Source of the DNA: Oscillospiraceae bacterium
GTDB taxonomy: Bacteria > Bacillota > Clostridia > Oscillospirales > Acutalibacteraceae
NCBI GenBank assembly: GCA_031270605.1
Contig: JAISXG010000054.1
Span: 1 to 64,000, forward strand
Length of the DNA: 64,000 bases
Direction: 5' to 3'
Shown here: positions 47,910 through 56,259 of the stretch, in pieces
Layout of the letters: each line of letters opens with the position of its first letter
Numbering within the stretch: position 1 is the first letter of the stretch
Program-made: the position numbers and the translations under genes
Notes under the pieces: model-generated
What the model was told of the DNA's origin: nothing
Database searches by the model: none
The model's input: only the letters and a program-made list of their open reading frames with translations

Positions 47910-49286
47910 ATGAACAACACCCTGCGCTTTCACCTTGTGACAGACACGCACCACTATGCCACCTGTTTTGAATATGATTTTGAAAAAAACCGGGGCGACC
48001 AGCAGTGCCGTGCCGAAACAGGCGCGATCATTGACGCCGCCTTTGACCTGATTGCAAACGACAAAGACGCGGACATCGTGCTCATTTCGGGCGACTTAAC
48101 CTGCAACGGCGAACAAGAAAGCCATTTGGAGTTTATTGAAAAGCTGCGCCGCCTCAAGGCTGCGGGCAAGCGCGTTTACCTGATCACCGCCACACACGAT
48201 TATAACGACTCCCCCACTCCCGTCATCAAAGGCAGCGGCAAAAAAGCGTCGCCGACCTCCCGTGCCGAGCTGCCGGGGATGTATGCCGAATTCGGCAGAA
48301 GCGAAGCGCTTTCGGTGCATGAAGAAAGCTTTTGCTATTCCGTCAGGCTTATGGAGGGCTACCGCCTGTTATGCCTCAACGACGACGGCAACGGCCGCTC
48401 CCGCTGCGGTTATGATGAGGACACCATGCGGTGGATTTTGGGACAAATTGAAGAAGCAAAGCAGGCCGGGGACTATATTTTTGCCATGACGCACCACCCC
48501 GTGCTGCCCCCCACCCCAATCTATCCCTTGTTCAGCAAGCGCGACATGCTGGGGGACTATGAAGAAACCTCTGAAATCCTTGCCGACGCGGGGCTTGAGT
48601 TCATTTTCACGGGCCACTCACACATGCAGAACATCGCCGTGAAACAAACGGCAAAGGGCAACAGGATTTATGACATCAACACCTCATCCTTAGTCGGCTG
48701 CCCCACGGCCATTCGAAAAGTAGCGCTGGACGGTGAAAAAATGGCGGTCGAAACCCTGCAGATTCAGGATTTTGACTGGGACCGCGGCGGCAAAACCGTC
48801 AACGAATATTTGCAGGATAAATTCGACTATCTTCTCAAAGAAATCTTTTATTCCATGGCGCACGACCTTGACCGCTTCGCGGAACTGGCCGTGGGCTTCA
48901 GCGTCGACAAAAAGACGGTTCAAAAGCTCAAGGTGCCGCTCAAAATCGGCGGCAAGGTCCTTCAGCGGCTCACCGTCGGCGGCCTCGGCAGGCTGATTTT
49001 CGCAAGTGGGAAAATCGACCGTTCCATCAAAAAAGTAAAGGTCAAGGACCTAATCATTGATGTTATCCGCAACCTGTATATGGGCGACGAGCCCCACGCG
49101 CCCGGTACCCCGGTCCACAAAGCTTTTTCCGCGCTTGTCAGCCGCATCACGCCCGTCATCCGCCGCACCAAAAAACCGGATGATATCCTTGCCATTCTCA
49201 ATCTGGTCAAAGACGGCGTGCTTTATGACGCCCCGCCTTCAGACTGGAACGCCGTGCTGCCCCGCCGGGAGGGCCGGCAGGAATAA
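47910..49286 (+). CDS. Calcineurin-like metallophosphoesterase
   Basis: A 458-residue cytoplasmic phosphoesterase. Metal motifs: LVTDTHHY (D-x-H, about 9-16), LISGDLTCNG (GD, about 56), ATHDY (in place of the usual GNH[DE], about 98-102), AMTHHPVLP (about 200) and GHSHMQN (about 236). The third motif has THD instead of NHD, which may change catalysis. The C-terminal 180 residues are helical with no match I recognise. AAAGGATG lies before the ATG at 47910. Substrate unknown. Confidence 0.82.
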   Translation: MNNTLRFHLVTDTHHYATCFEYDFEKNRGDQQCRAETGAIIDAAFDLIANDKDADIVLISGDLTCNGEQESHLEFIEKLRRLKAAGKRVYLITATHDYNDSPTPVIKGSGKKASPTSRAELPGMYAEFGRSEALSVHEESFCYSVRLMEGYRLLCLNDDGNGRSRCGYDEDTMRWILGQIEEAKQAGDYIFAMTHHPVLPPTPIYPLFSKRDMLGDYEETSEILADAGLEFIFTGHSHMQNIAVKQTAKGNRIYDINTSSLVGCPTAIRKVALDGEKMAVETLQIQDFDWDRGGKTVNEYLQDKFDYLLKEIFYSMAHDLDRFAELAVGFSVDKKTVQKLKVPLKIGGKVLQRLTVGGLGRLIFASGKIDRSIKKVKVKDLIIDVIRNLYMGDEPHAPGTPVHKAFSALVSRITPVIRRTKKPDDILAILNLVKDGVLYDAPPSDWNAVLPRREGRQE

Positions 49287-49340
49287 TCGCTTCACAACAC
49301 AGGCATGTTCAAAACCCATCCTATGAATCGAGGAATTCGC

Positions 49341-50054
49341 ATGATGTTATACAGAGTTGAAAACGCCGCCCTGCAGGAAACAGATTTGAAAAACCTGCAG
49401 CCGGGCGGCGAGCACCAGTATCTCGGCTTTTTTCTGCAAAACGAAAACCATCAGGTCCTGCGGCAGTTTGCGGGCGAAGCGCTGTCGCTGGAAGAAGCCG
49501 AGACCTCCGGCTCGATGCAATTTTTCAATTATGAGGGCTATGACCTGATGTGCGTTCACATCCCAAAGCCGGAAGCCGGGTTTGCTTATGATAAAGTCAT
49601 TATATATATCGGCAAAAACACCCTGCTGTTTGTCGCGCGGCAAGAAGAGCTGCTGCAAAAAATCAAAGCGCTGTTCGCCGGCAAAGAGGGTTCTGTGCCG
49701 GTTTTTGAGCGCATACTCTGCACCTTTTTTGAAAAGCTGAGCATCTATAGCGTGGAGTTTTTTGACTCGCTTGAGCAGGAAATCTCAGAACTTGAAGATG
49801 CGTTGATCGAATCGCAAAAACGCGAATTCGTCAAAGAGATTGTGGCGCTGCGCAGGCGGCTGATGGCTCTCAAACGGCATTATGAGCAGCTGCTCGACCT
49901 GCTTGACGAGCTGCAGGAAAATGAAAACGAGGTGCTGAATGAAACCACACTCTCTTATTTCAGGATCTTTTCAATTAAGGCAGACAGGCATTATCACAAC
50001 ATTCTCAACCTGCGCGACTATGTCACGCAGGTGCGCGAGGCCTATCGTCCGTGA
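49341..50054 (+). CDS. corA: CorA-like magnesium transporter, N-terminal (cytoplasmic) part of a split gene
   Basis: The 237-residue fragment holds the CorA funnel domain: hydrophobic beta part, then long helices (FFDSLEQEISELEDALIES, IVALRRRLMALKRHYEQLLD), reaching the conserved LRDYVTQVREAY just before the membrane helix. It then stops at TGA (50052-50054). The stop results from a 65-bp unit bounded by a 32-bp direct repeat (50015-50046 and 50080-50111); deleting one unit joins this frame to the next gene to give a normal 306-residue CorA. GAGGAA lies before the ATG at 49341. Either a disrupted gene, a switchable one, or an assembly artefact. Confidence 0.85.
   Translation: MMLYRVENAALQETDLKNLQPGGEHQYLGFFLQNENHQVLRQFAGEALSLEEAETSGSMQFFNYEGYDLMCVHIPKPEAGFAYDKVIIYIGKNTLLFVARQEELLQKIKALFAGKEGSVPVFERILCTFFEKLSIYSVEFFDSLEQEISELEDALIESQKREFVKEIVALRRRLMALKRHYEQLLDLLDELQENENEVLNETTLSYFRIFSIKADRHYHNILNLRDYVTQVREAYRP
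50015..50046 (+). repeat. 32-bp direct repeat, copy 1, inside corA
   Basis: Perfect copy of 50080-50111; encodes the conserved DYVTQVREAY of CorA in the upstream frame. A 33-nt spacer separates the copies; the repeat unit is 65 bp (not a multiple of three). Confidence 0.95.
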
Positions 50055-50326
50055 ATGATTTCATCAGCATGATAATTACCGACTATGTCACGCAGGTGCG
50101 CGAGGCCTATCAGTCCGCGGTAGACATTGACCTCAACCGCATTATGAAGGTGTTCACCGTGATCACCGCCATTTTTTTGCCGCTCACGCTCATCGTGGGC
50201 TGGTATGGCATGAACCTGCAAATGCCCGAATACGCCTGGCCTTACGCCTACCCGGCCGTCATTGCCGTTTCGGTCTGCGTAGCCGGTCTTTGTGTGGCAT
50301 ATTTTAAAAAGCACAAGTGGTTTTAA
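50051..50326 (+). CDS. corA: CorA-like magnesium transporter, C-terminal membrane part of a split gene
   Basis: 91 residues from a GTG that overlaps the stop of the upstream fragment (GTGA). After a short non-family lead (about 10 residues) it repeats DYVTQVREAY, then has QSAVDIDLNRIMKVFTV, the first membrane helix, the CorA signature YGMN and the second helix, ending in a basic tail. The pore signature is intact. Expressed alone it would lack the regulatory funnel; translational coupling could make a two-chain transporter. An ATG at 50069 is another possible start. Confidence 0.75.
   Translation: MNDFISMIITDYVTQVREAYQSAVDIDLNRIMKVFTVITAIFLPLTLIVGWYGMNLQMPEYAWPYAYPAVIAVSVCVAGLCVAYFKKHKWF
50080..50111 (+). 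repeat. 32-bp direct repeat, copy 2, inside corA
   Basis: Identical to 50015-50046. Recombination or slippage between the copies would remove 65 bp and restore a single frame. Confidence 0.95.
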
Positions 50327-50338
50327 CCTGTTGATTGC

Positions 50339-50382
50339 AAAACCACCGCACCAAGCCTGTTTAAGGTTAATGCGGTGGTTTT
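50339..50382. terminator. Bidirectional terminator between corA and rqcP
   Basis: AAAACCACCGCA (50339-50350) pairs with TGCGGTGGTTTT (50371-50382), followed by more T. Confidence 0.88.
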
Positions 50383-50392
50383 TTGTCTGCCC

Positions 50393-50632
50393 CTAAATCA
50401 GCTGATACATCAGCGCGGCGCCCTCTTTGGTCGCGTGCTCAGAGACCTGCAAAACCTCGGCCCTGATTAAATTGGAACCCATTTGGATTTCAATAATATC
50501 GCCGACCTTTATTTCATAAGACGCCCGCGCTGTTTTGCCGTTCACATCCACATGCTTGGCGTCGCAAAGCTCGTTTGCAACCGTGCGGCGCTTGACAAGC
50601 CTGGAAACCTTCAAAAACTTATCCAATCGCAT
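50393..50632 (-). CDS. rqcP: RqcP-like S4-domain RNA-binding protein
   Basis: A 79-residue S4 protein: MRLDKFLKVSRLVKRRTVAN (1-20) is the S4 core opening. RqcP works with RqcH to add alanine tails to nascent chains on stalled 50S subunits and stabilises P-site tRNA. The ATG at 50632 has GAGGA 8 nt upstream; an ATG two codons earlier overlaps the site. Next to hup and mazG, its usual neighbourhood in Firmicutes. Confidence 0.9.
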   Translation of the reverse strand: MRLDKFLKVSRLVKRRTVANELCDAKHVDVNGKTARASYEIKVGDIIEIQMGSNLIRAEVLQVSEHATKEGAALMYQLI

Positions 50633-50670
50633 AAGCATTTCCTCTCATTGTGTTTTGGTATAAAAATAAA

Positions 50671-50693
50671 GCGGGAGAGACAACCTCCCCCGC
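50671..50693 (-). terminator. Terminator after hup
   Basis: GCGGGAGAG (50671-50679) pairs with CTCCCCCGC (50685-50693; one mismatch or wobble), with an AT-rich tail (TTTATTTTTA) on the minus strand. Confidence 0.6.
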
Positions 50694-50710
50694 CAAAAAG
50701 CTACACTTGA

Positions 50711-50986
50711 TTATTTCGCAACAGCATCCTTAAGAGCTTTGCCGGCTTTAAACGCAGGAACCTTTGCAGCAGGAACAGTGATAGTTTCACCTGTTTTGGG
50801 GTTGCGACCCTGTTTTTCGGCGCGTTGGCGAATTTCAAACGTGCCAAAACCAACAACCTGCACGCTGCCACCGCTTGCAAGTGTGTCAGTAATAACAGAA
50901 AGAACAGCGTTTACAGCAGCGTCAGCGTCTTTTTTTGAAAGGGACTCCTTCTCGGCGACTGCCTGAATCAGTTCGGTCTTATTCAT
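50711..50986 (-). CDS. hup: DNA-binding protein HU
   Basis: A 91-residue histone-like protein that bends and compacts [17 protein letters not shown] start, then [28 protein letters not shown] with the DNA-clasping arm (GRNPKTG about 61-67) and a [10 protein letters not shown] end. AAGGAGG precedes the ATG. Transcription probably starts from a perfect promoter about 190 bp upstream, giving an unusually long leader. Confidence 0.97.
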   Translation of the reverse strand: MNKTELIQAVAEKESLSKKDADAAVNAVLSVITDTLASGGSVQVVGFGTFEIRQRAEKQGRNPKTGETITVPAAKVPAFKAGKALKDAVAK

Positions 50987-51175
50987 TTAACATCCTCCTT
51001 CTTTCAAAATTATTCCATAAAGCATTCGGCGGAATAAAACCGCCCAGCAATTAGGTTTTGTAAATATGCCGAAGGCGTTTCGCATAGAGTTGCAGCTTAC
51101 CTGCTTGCGGCGGTTCATAAAGCCCGCACCTGCGGCAATGCGAAAACGCGGGGCGTTTTCTTTAGCACTGCGGAC

Positions 51176-51204
51176 ATTATAACTCATTTTCCATGAATTG
51201 TCAA
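51176..51204 (-). promoter_or_regulatory. Perfect consensus promoter of hup
   Basis: On the minus strand TTGACA (51199-51204), 17-bp spacer, TATAAT (51176-51181), overlapping the mazG stop. The predicted start near 51169 leaves an approximately 180-nt leader with GC-rich dyads. Confidence 0.85.
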
Positions 51205-52007
51205 TCTTTGTTAATGATTTTGGCTTTGTCCCAGAGCCTGTCCAACTCGTCGATTCCCGCATGCTTCATGTCAATACCGGATTCCTTTGCCATATTTTCC
51301 ACAAGAGAAAAACGAGCAAAGAATTTGTCCGTCGATTGCGTGAGCGCCTCCTCCGCGTCCACGTCCGCAAACCTTGAAACATTCACGGCTGAAAAAAGCA
51401 CATCACCCAGCTCGTCCTGAATTTTTGCCTTTTCGCCCGCGTCAATCGCCGCCGTCAGTTCATCCGTTTCTTCGCGCAGCTTTGCAAGCGCGCCGTTCAC
51501 ATCCGGCCAGTCAAAACCAACTTTTTCTGCCTTCTTCTGGATTTTTGTGCTGCGCATCAGCGCGGGCAGCTCGCGCGGTACGGCATCCATCGCCTCTGCG
51601 GCGCTTTTCTGGCGCTTGGATTTGCGCTTGATCGCGTCCCAGTTGTCAAGCACCTCGTCGCTTCCCGAAACCGCCACATCCCCAAACACATGGGGATGGC
51701 GCTCGATGAGCTTTTTACAAATGCCGTCCGCGACCTCAGAGAACGAAAACCGCCCGGACTCCTCCTCCATTCTTGCGTGAAACACAATTTGCAGCAGCAC
51801 GTCGCCCAGTTCTTCGCAAAGCAGCGCGGGGTCATCCTTGTTGATGGCCTCCACCACCTCATAGGTCTCTTCAATAAAATTCTTTTTAATGCTCTGATGA
51901 TCCTGCTCCCTGTCCCACGGGCACCCCCCGGGCGAACGCAAAATGGACATGATATGCAGCAAATCCTCTATTTGGTATTTTTCCTTGAATTCAAAAGAAT
52001 TATTCAT
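51201..52007 (-). CDS. mazG: Nucleoside triphosphate pyrophosphohydrolase MazG
   Basis: A 268-residue two-domain enzyme that hydrolyses (d)NTPs to monophosphates, cleaning non-canonical nucleotides and possibly modulating ppGpp. N-terminal LRSPGGCPWDREQDHQSI is the hallmark; metal-binding EETYEVVEAI and EELGDVLLQIVF (ExxE / ExxD pairs) recur in the second domain as EETDELTAAI and DELGDVLFSAVN. Confidence 0.95.
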   Translation of the reverse strand: MNNSFEFKEKYQIEDLLHIMSILRSPGGCPWDREQDHQSIKKNFIEETYEVVEAINKDDPALLCEELGDVLLQIVFHARMEEESGRFSFSEVADGICKKLIERHPHVFGDVAVSGSDEVLDNWDAIKRKSKRQKSAAEAMDAVPRELPALMRSTKIQKKAEKVGFDWPDVNGALAKLREETDELTAAIDAGEKAKIQDELGDVLFSAVNVSRFADVDAEEALTQSTDKFFARFSLVENMAKESGIDMKHAGIDELDRLWDKAKIINKD

Positions 52008-52082
52008 TTTTCAACATCCTTTCACCGCAAGAACTGAAAATTTCCATAAAAACAGGCGTGAAAGCATTCCTTAACACAATTT

Positions 52083-53825
52083 TCAGCCAATCAGTTTGTA
52101 TTTTTCAAGCAGCGGGGAGATTTTTTTGCCCATGGGCATCATATGTACCTCGTGCTTTGTGATCGCACGGGTATAGAGCAGGGCGACGACATAAACAATC
52201 ATGGCGACTGCAACAGCAATCAGCGTCGAAAGCTTTGGATGAATCACGCGCGAAAGCAGGCCATAGGAAGCCCACGCGGCGCCGCCGCACAGCAGGGCGC
52301 AAAACAACGGCTTGAAAAAAATCTGCAAAAGGTTCACCTTCACCTTTGTGATAGCGATCAGGCTCACATAATTGATTAAAACGATCACCGAATAGCAAAC
52401 GATCGAGCCGATCACCGCGCCGAAAATATTGATTTCGGGAATCGCGATCAGCACAAAGTTGATGGCAATTTTCAGCACCGCGCCGATGGTGGTGGAATAC
52501 AGCGGAATATCAGAGCGCCCGATGCCCTGCAGCATGCTTGTGGTGGGCTGTGAGGACGCGATCAAGAACGCCGAAAGGCCGAACGCGACCATCGTCGGCG
52601 CGGAAACAGACAGGCCGGCAAGCACCTCCTGGCTGTTATACAGCAGCCGGATGATCGGCTCGGCAAGAGCGGCCATGCCGATGCCGGCGGGGAGCGCAAG
52701 CAGCATTGTCACACGCAGCACCGATTCAATCGAGCGTTTGATCGTGCCTTTTTGCTTGAGCGTCCACGCCTCGGTCAAAACAGGTATTGCGCTGACTCCC
52801 AGCGTCATGGTCAGCGTGGGCAGCAAATTTTTAAAATTCAGCGCAATGCCGTATGCGCCGAGCAAAAAAGCCTTAATGTCCTGAATGTCATACACCTCAT
52901 AGGCCTCCGCATACATGGACCTCATAATGTCGGGATTGTTTGCCGCCACAGTGCCCAGGCGGTTTAAGACGGTGGTGGAATCAATAAAGCTGGTAAGGTT
53001 GAAAATCAAAGAGCTCAGCACAATCGGGGTGGCAATTTCAAGCATTCTTTTCGCCACATGCTCCGCCTTTTCGGGGCGGACGGAGGCGCGCAGCTCTTCC
53101 TGTGAAATGCGGTCGCCCACAAAACGGTGGCGGAGCACCAAAAACAGCAGCGAAAACACGGTGCTGATTGTAACGCCTGCAATGGCGGCCATGGCAGATT
53201 TGGGGGCGGCGGCCACAATAACGTCTTTTTCGCTCGTAAATATCTGGCCGAACACGACCCCATTCGCATGAAATTCGGCGAGCGCGCGGTCCACAACAAG
53301 CTTCGCGAGCCAAATGCCCGCGCCTGCCTTGATGAATGCCTCAATCACCTCGGAAATCGCCGAGGGGTACATATTGCGCAAGCCGTTGTAATAACCGCGA
53401 TAGGCGGACATCAGCGCGCAAATCAAAACCGCGGGCGCGATGACCAGCAGCAGCGGCAGAATCTCAGGCGTGTCAACCAGAAAATAGGCATACGGGTAGG
53501 CGATCGCAAGCAGCAGCGCCGTGCCCAGAAAACCGGTGATCAAAAACAGACGAAACGCGATTTTTTGCACGCGCCGCACATCGCGAAACCGCCCCAGCGC
53601 CGAATAATGTGCGACCATTCTGGAAACGGCCACGGGCAGCCCGGCAAGAGCGATGGAATAAATGGGAATATACACGTTATAAGCCGATTCAAAATATCCA
53701 TAGCCCTCAAGACCGATGATTTCGGTTATCGGAATTTTATATAAAATGCCGATAATCTTGACAATGACGGTGGACGCAACAAGGATCATCGCACTGTTCA
53801 TCAAAGACTGTTTTTTTCTGGCCAC
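52083..53825 (-). CDS. SpoVB/MurJ-type polysaccharide or lipid flippase
   Basis: A 580-residue polytopic membrane protein with about 14 hydrophobic segments, of the MVF/PST group. N-terminal VKIIGILYKIPITEIIGLEGYGYF and ISEVIEAFIKAGAGIWLAK match the SpoVB-like set that flips lipid-linked precursors for spore cortex or surface polymers. The GTG at 53825 has GGAGTGAG upstream. Follows the nucleoside kinase by 45 bp and precedes mazG by 75 bp. Confidence 0.9.
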   Translation of the reverse strand: MARKKQSLMNSAMILVASTVIVKIIGILYKIPITEIIGLEGYGYFESAYNVYIPIYSIALAGLPVAVSRMVAHYSALGRFRDVRRVQKIAFRLFLITGFLGTALLLAIAYPYAYFLVDTPEILPLLLVIAPAVLICALMSAYRGYYNGLRNMYPSAISEVIEAFIKAGAGIWLAKLVVDRALAEFHANGVVFGQIFTSEKDVIVAAAPKSAMAAIAGVTISTVFSLLFLVLRHRFVGDRISQEELRASVRPEKAEHVAKRMLEIATPIVLSSLIFNLTSFIDSTTVLNRLGTVAANNPDIMRSMYAEAYEVYDIQDIKAFLLGAYGIALNFKNLLPTLTMTLGVSAIPVLTEAWTLKQKGTIKRSIESVLRVTMLLALPAGIGMAALAEPIIRLLYNSQEVLAGLSVSAPTMVAFGLSAFLIASSQPTTSMLQGIGRSDIPLYSTTIGAVLKIAINFVLIAIPEINIFGAVIGSIVCYSVIVLINYVSLIAITKVKVNLLQIFFKPLFCALLCGGAAWASYGLLSRVIHPKLSTLIAVAVAMIVYVVALLYTRAITKHEVHMMPMGKKISPLLEKYKLIG

Positions 53826-53870
53826 CAAATCTCACTCCGTTTTGCATTCAATCGTGTTTTTTGCTCTGGG

Positions 53871-54809
53871 TTATTTCTTTTCATATCCCAAAAACTCCCG
53901 CAGCAGCGAGCTTTCGGGCACAAGCGCGGGCGGCAGCGACCGGAACTTGCTCAAGGCCTTGATGAGCCGCTGGGCAGGCGCAAAATACTCGCTGCCCTCC
54001 CCCACCTGTTCAAGCAGGCCGATGGCTTCGTCACGGAACACACAGGGCTCATAAATGTGCACCGAATTGATGCGTATGTCCGCGCAGTCGCGATAGGGCA
54101 TCAGATATTTCTCTTCACCCTCAAGAACGCCGTCCCACATGCAATAGGTGTTTTCCGTCGAGCTGTTTCTGAATTTATAATCGCGCACCAGCCTTCTCAC
54201 AAAGCGCATGTTGCGCTTGTTGAGCACAATGCCCATATCCTCGTTATAGATTCTTGACGAAAGGCTGATATACAGCCGCACAAGGCGGTCGTGCGGCAGG
54301 GTGTCGGTGATGATCGGGTTGAGGGCATGCAGGCCCTCGATCACGATGACATCCGTCGGGCCGAGCGTCACATGCTTTGTTTGCTCCATACGTTTGCCTG
54401 TCGTGAAGTCAAACTGGGGGAATTCGGCCCGCCCGTGTTCAAGCAGCGCAAGCAGGCACTCGTGAATCAACGGCAAATCCAGGGCATGGACAGTTTCAAG
54501 GTCGAACGTGCCGTCCGGCCGCCGGGGGCCCTTGCCCTTGTCGAGATAAAAATCGTCGAGCGAAATCGTGTCGACACCATAGCCGCGGCTCTCAAAATTG
54601 AGTTTCAGACGCTTTGCTGTGGTGGTCTTGCCGGCGGAACTGGGGCCCGCAAGCATCACGATTTCACCGCCGCCGGCCTTTTCAAGAATTTTGTCGGCAG
54701 CCATGTCCACGATATTCACATAGCGCTTTTCGGCGTCCGCCACAAGCTGTTCCGGCTCATGCTCGGCCAGGTCGTTGATATATTCAAAACGGTTATTGAT
54801 ATTCGCCAT
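53871..54809 (-). CDS. Nucleoside kinase (uridine kinase-like)
   Basis: A 312-residue P-loop kinase of the uridine/phosphoribulokinase fold: GPSSAGKTTTAKRLK (Walker A about 54-68), ISLDDFYLDK (Walker B-like DDFY, about 82-91) and VIVIEGLHALNP. Longer relatives carry an N-terminal TGS domain; this one has a short 45-residue lead instead. The ATG at 54809 has AAAGGATCGG upstream and lies inside the last codons of hemZ (17-bp overlap). Likely substrate uridine or cytidine. Confidence 0.87.
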   Translation of the reverse strand: MANINNRFEYINDLAEHEPEQLVADAEKRYVNIVDMAADKILEKAGGGEIVMLAGPSSAGKTTTAKRLKLNFESRGYGVDTISLDDFYLDKGKGPRRPDGTFDLETVHALDLPLIHECLLALLEHGRAEFPQFDFTTGKRMEQTKHVTLGPTDVIVIEGLHALNPIITDTLPHDRLVRLYISLSSRIYNEDMGIVLNKRNMRFVRRLVRDYKFRNSSTENTYCMWDGVLEGEEKYLMPYRDCADIRINSVHIYEPCVFRDEAIGLLEQVGEGSEYFAPAQRLIKALSKFRSLPPALVPESSLLREFLGYEKK

Positions 54810-56259
54810 AAAATTTTCCGATCCTTTCCTTTCTCGCCTGCATCTCGGCAAACCTGTCTATATATTCGTATGGATATTTGAAATTAAATATGCGTTCAAT
54901 CAAAGAAGAATTTGGCGCCTTGAGCTTTGTCACCGCCCCGGCGCCCGCCGCGAGCACGGTGTGGATCTCTTCCATCATGTAAATATTATATTCGCACTCA
55001 AAGCCCGGCTTTGCCCAGCCGGTGTTTTCAAGGTTGCCCACAGATTTGCTCTGGCGGTACATATAATAAGGCTGATACCCCGCGCCTTGCAGAATGTCTT
55101 TTGAAATCGCAAGCAGCTCCTCGGTGCTTTGAAAGGCCGTTTGCTGCATCTTCTCCGTCACAAGCCCGGCGGAGCGTTTAAAGGCCAGCGTGTGCACCGT
55201 CACATTTTCCGCCCCGAGCGCCACGGCTTTTTGGATACCGGCTGAAAACCCCGCGGCGGAGTCGCCCGGCAAGCCGGCGATGAAATCCATGTTAATATTC
55301 TCAAAGCCCTGCTCCCGCGCAAGCAAAAACGCCTCAAGCGTCTGCCGCGAGGTGTGTTTTCGGCCGATTTTCTCAAGCACCGCGTCGTCAAAGCTTTGGG
55401 GATTGATGCTCAGGCGCGTCACGCCCGCCTTCTTCAGAACAACCAGCTTTTCTTTTGTGACGGTGTCAGGCCGCCCGGCCTCAACGGTGTATTCCCGCAC
55501 GTTAGACATATCAAAAACAGCGTCGAGCGTGTCGGCCAGCTGCCTGATATCCTGCGCGTCAAGGACCGTTGGGGTGCCGCCGCCGAAATAAACGCTTTCA
55601 AGCCGAAGCCCAAGTTCATTCGCGATCCGCGCCGTGTCGCGCAGCTCTGTACACAGCAGCGAAACATAAGGAGCGATCAGCTTTTTCGCCCAAGCGATGG
55701 AGTGAGATACAAACGAGCAATAGCTGCACCGCGTGGGACAGAACGGAATGGAAATATAAAGTGAAAAAGAACGGGGGCCGGAGCATGCGATGATTGGCCG
55801 CTGCACCGCCGCAATACCTGCGGCGAGCGCCGTTTTTTCCTCCGAAACATGCAGTTTGTGCTCAAAATATTGTCTCGCGCCGTCTTCGCCCATGCCCTCG
55901 ATCAATGTGCGCATCAGCTTTGAGGGGCGCACCCCCGTGAGCATGCCCCACGGCGGCACATAAGCGCACAGGCTCACAAAAGCCGAAAACAGGCAGTCCG
56001 CCATGGCGAGCTCCCGCGCTTTTTCGCCTGCGTCGGCCGCAAGCGCCTGTTGAAAATCCGCCTGCCTGCCGTCTACGGAAACAGACGCGCTGACAACAGC
56101 ATTCCCCGCCGCGTCTTTTTTTAAACCTGTCAGGGCGGCATCCCCGCCGCCCGGGCATTCTGCCCCGCGCACGACTTCGATGCGTTCAAGCGGAAAAAAA
56201 ACGCGACATATATTTTCCATTTCAAAGTGAAACGGGTGGTTATCGATCACCAAAAACAT
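54793..56259 (-). CDS. hemZ: Coproporphyrinogen dehydrogenase HemZ (radical SAM)
   Basis: A 488-residue radical SAM protein of the HemN/HemW group. The cluster motif CPTRCSYCSF (CxxxCxxC) is at about 173-182, preceded by LYISIPF; FGGGTPTVL, EAGRPDT and SINPQSF follow. A 165-residue N-terminal region with PPWGMLTGVRPSKL is typical of HemZ. Reported role: oxygen-independent oxidation of coproporphyrinogen III. No other haem gene is near, so the exact reaction here is uncertain. Overlaps the MBL gene by 20 bp and the kinase by 17 bp. Confidence 0.9.
   Translation of the reverse strand: MFLVIDNHPFHFEMENICRVFFPLERIEVVRGAECPGGGDAALTGLKKDAAGNAVVSASVSVDGRQADFQQALAADAGEKARELAMADCLFSAFVSLCAYVPPWGMLTGVRPSKLMRTLIEGMGEDGARQYFEHKLHVSEEKTALAAGIAAVQRPIIACSGPRSFSLYISIPFCPTRCSYCSFVSHSIAWAKKLIAPYVSLLCTELRDTARIANELGLRLESVYFGGGTPTVLDAQDIRQLADTLDAVFDMSNVREYTVEAGRPDTVTKEKLVVLKKAGVTRLSINPQSFDDAVLEKIGRKHTSRQTLEAFLLAREQGFENINMDFIAGLPGDSAAGFSAGIQKAVALGAENVTVHTLAFKRSAGLVTEKMQQTAFQSTEELLAISKDILQGAGYQPYYMYRQSKSVGNLENTGWAKPGFECEYNIYMMEEIHTVLAAGAGAVTKLKAPNSSLIERIFNFKYPYEYIDRFAEMQARKERIGKFYGEYQ

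Noticed and set aside
50987-51119. A 43-codon minus-strand frame in the hup leader, ending against the hup ATG
   Set aside because: No Shine-Dalgarno before its ATG and no resemblance to a leader peptide; kept only as a remark in the hup leader finding.
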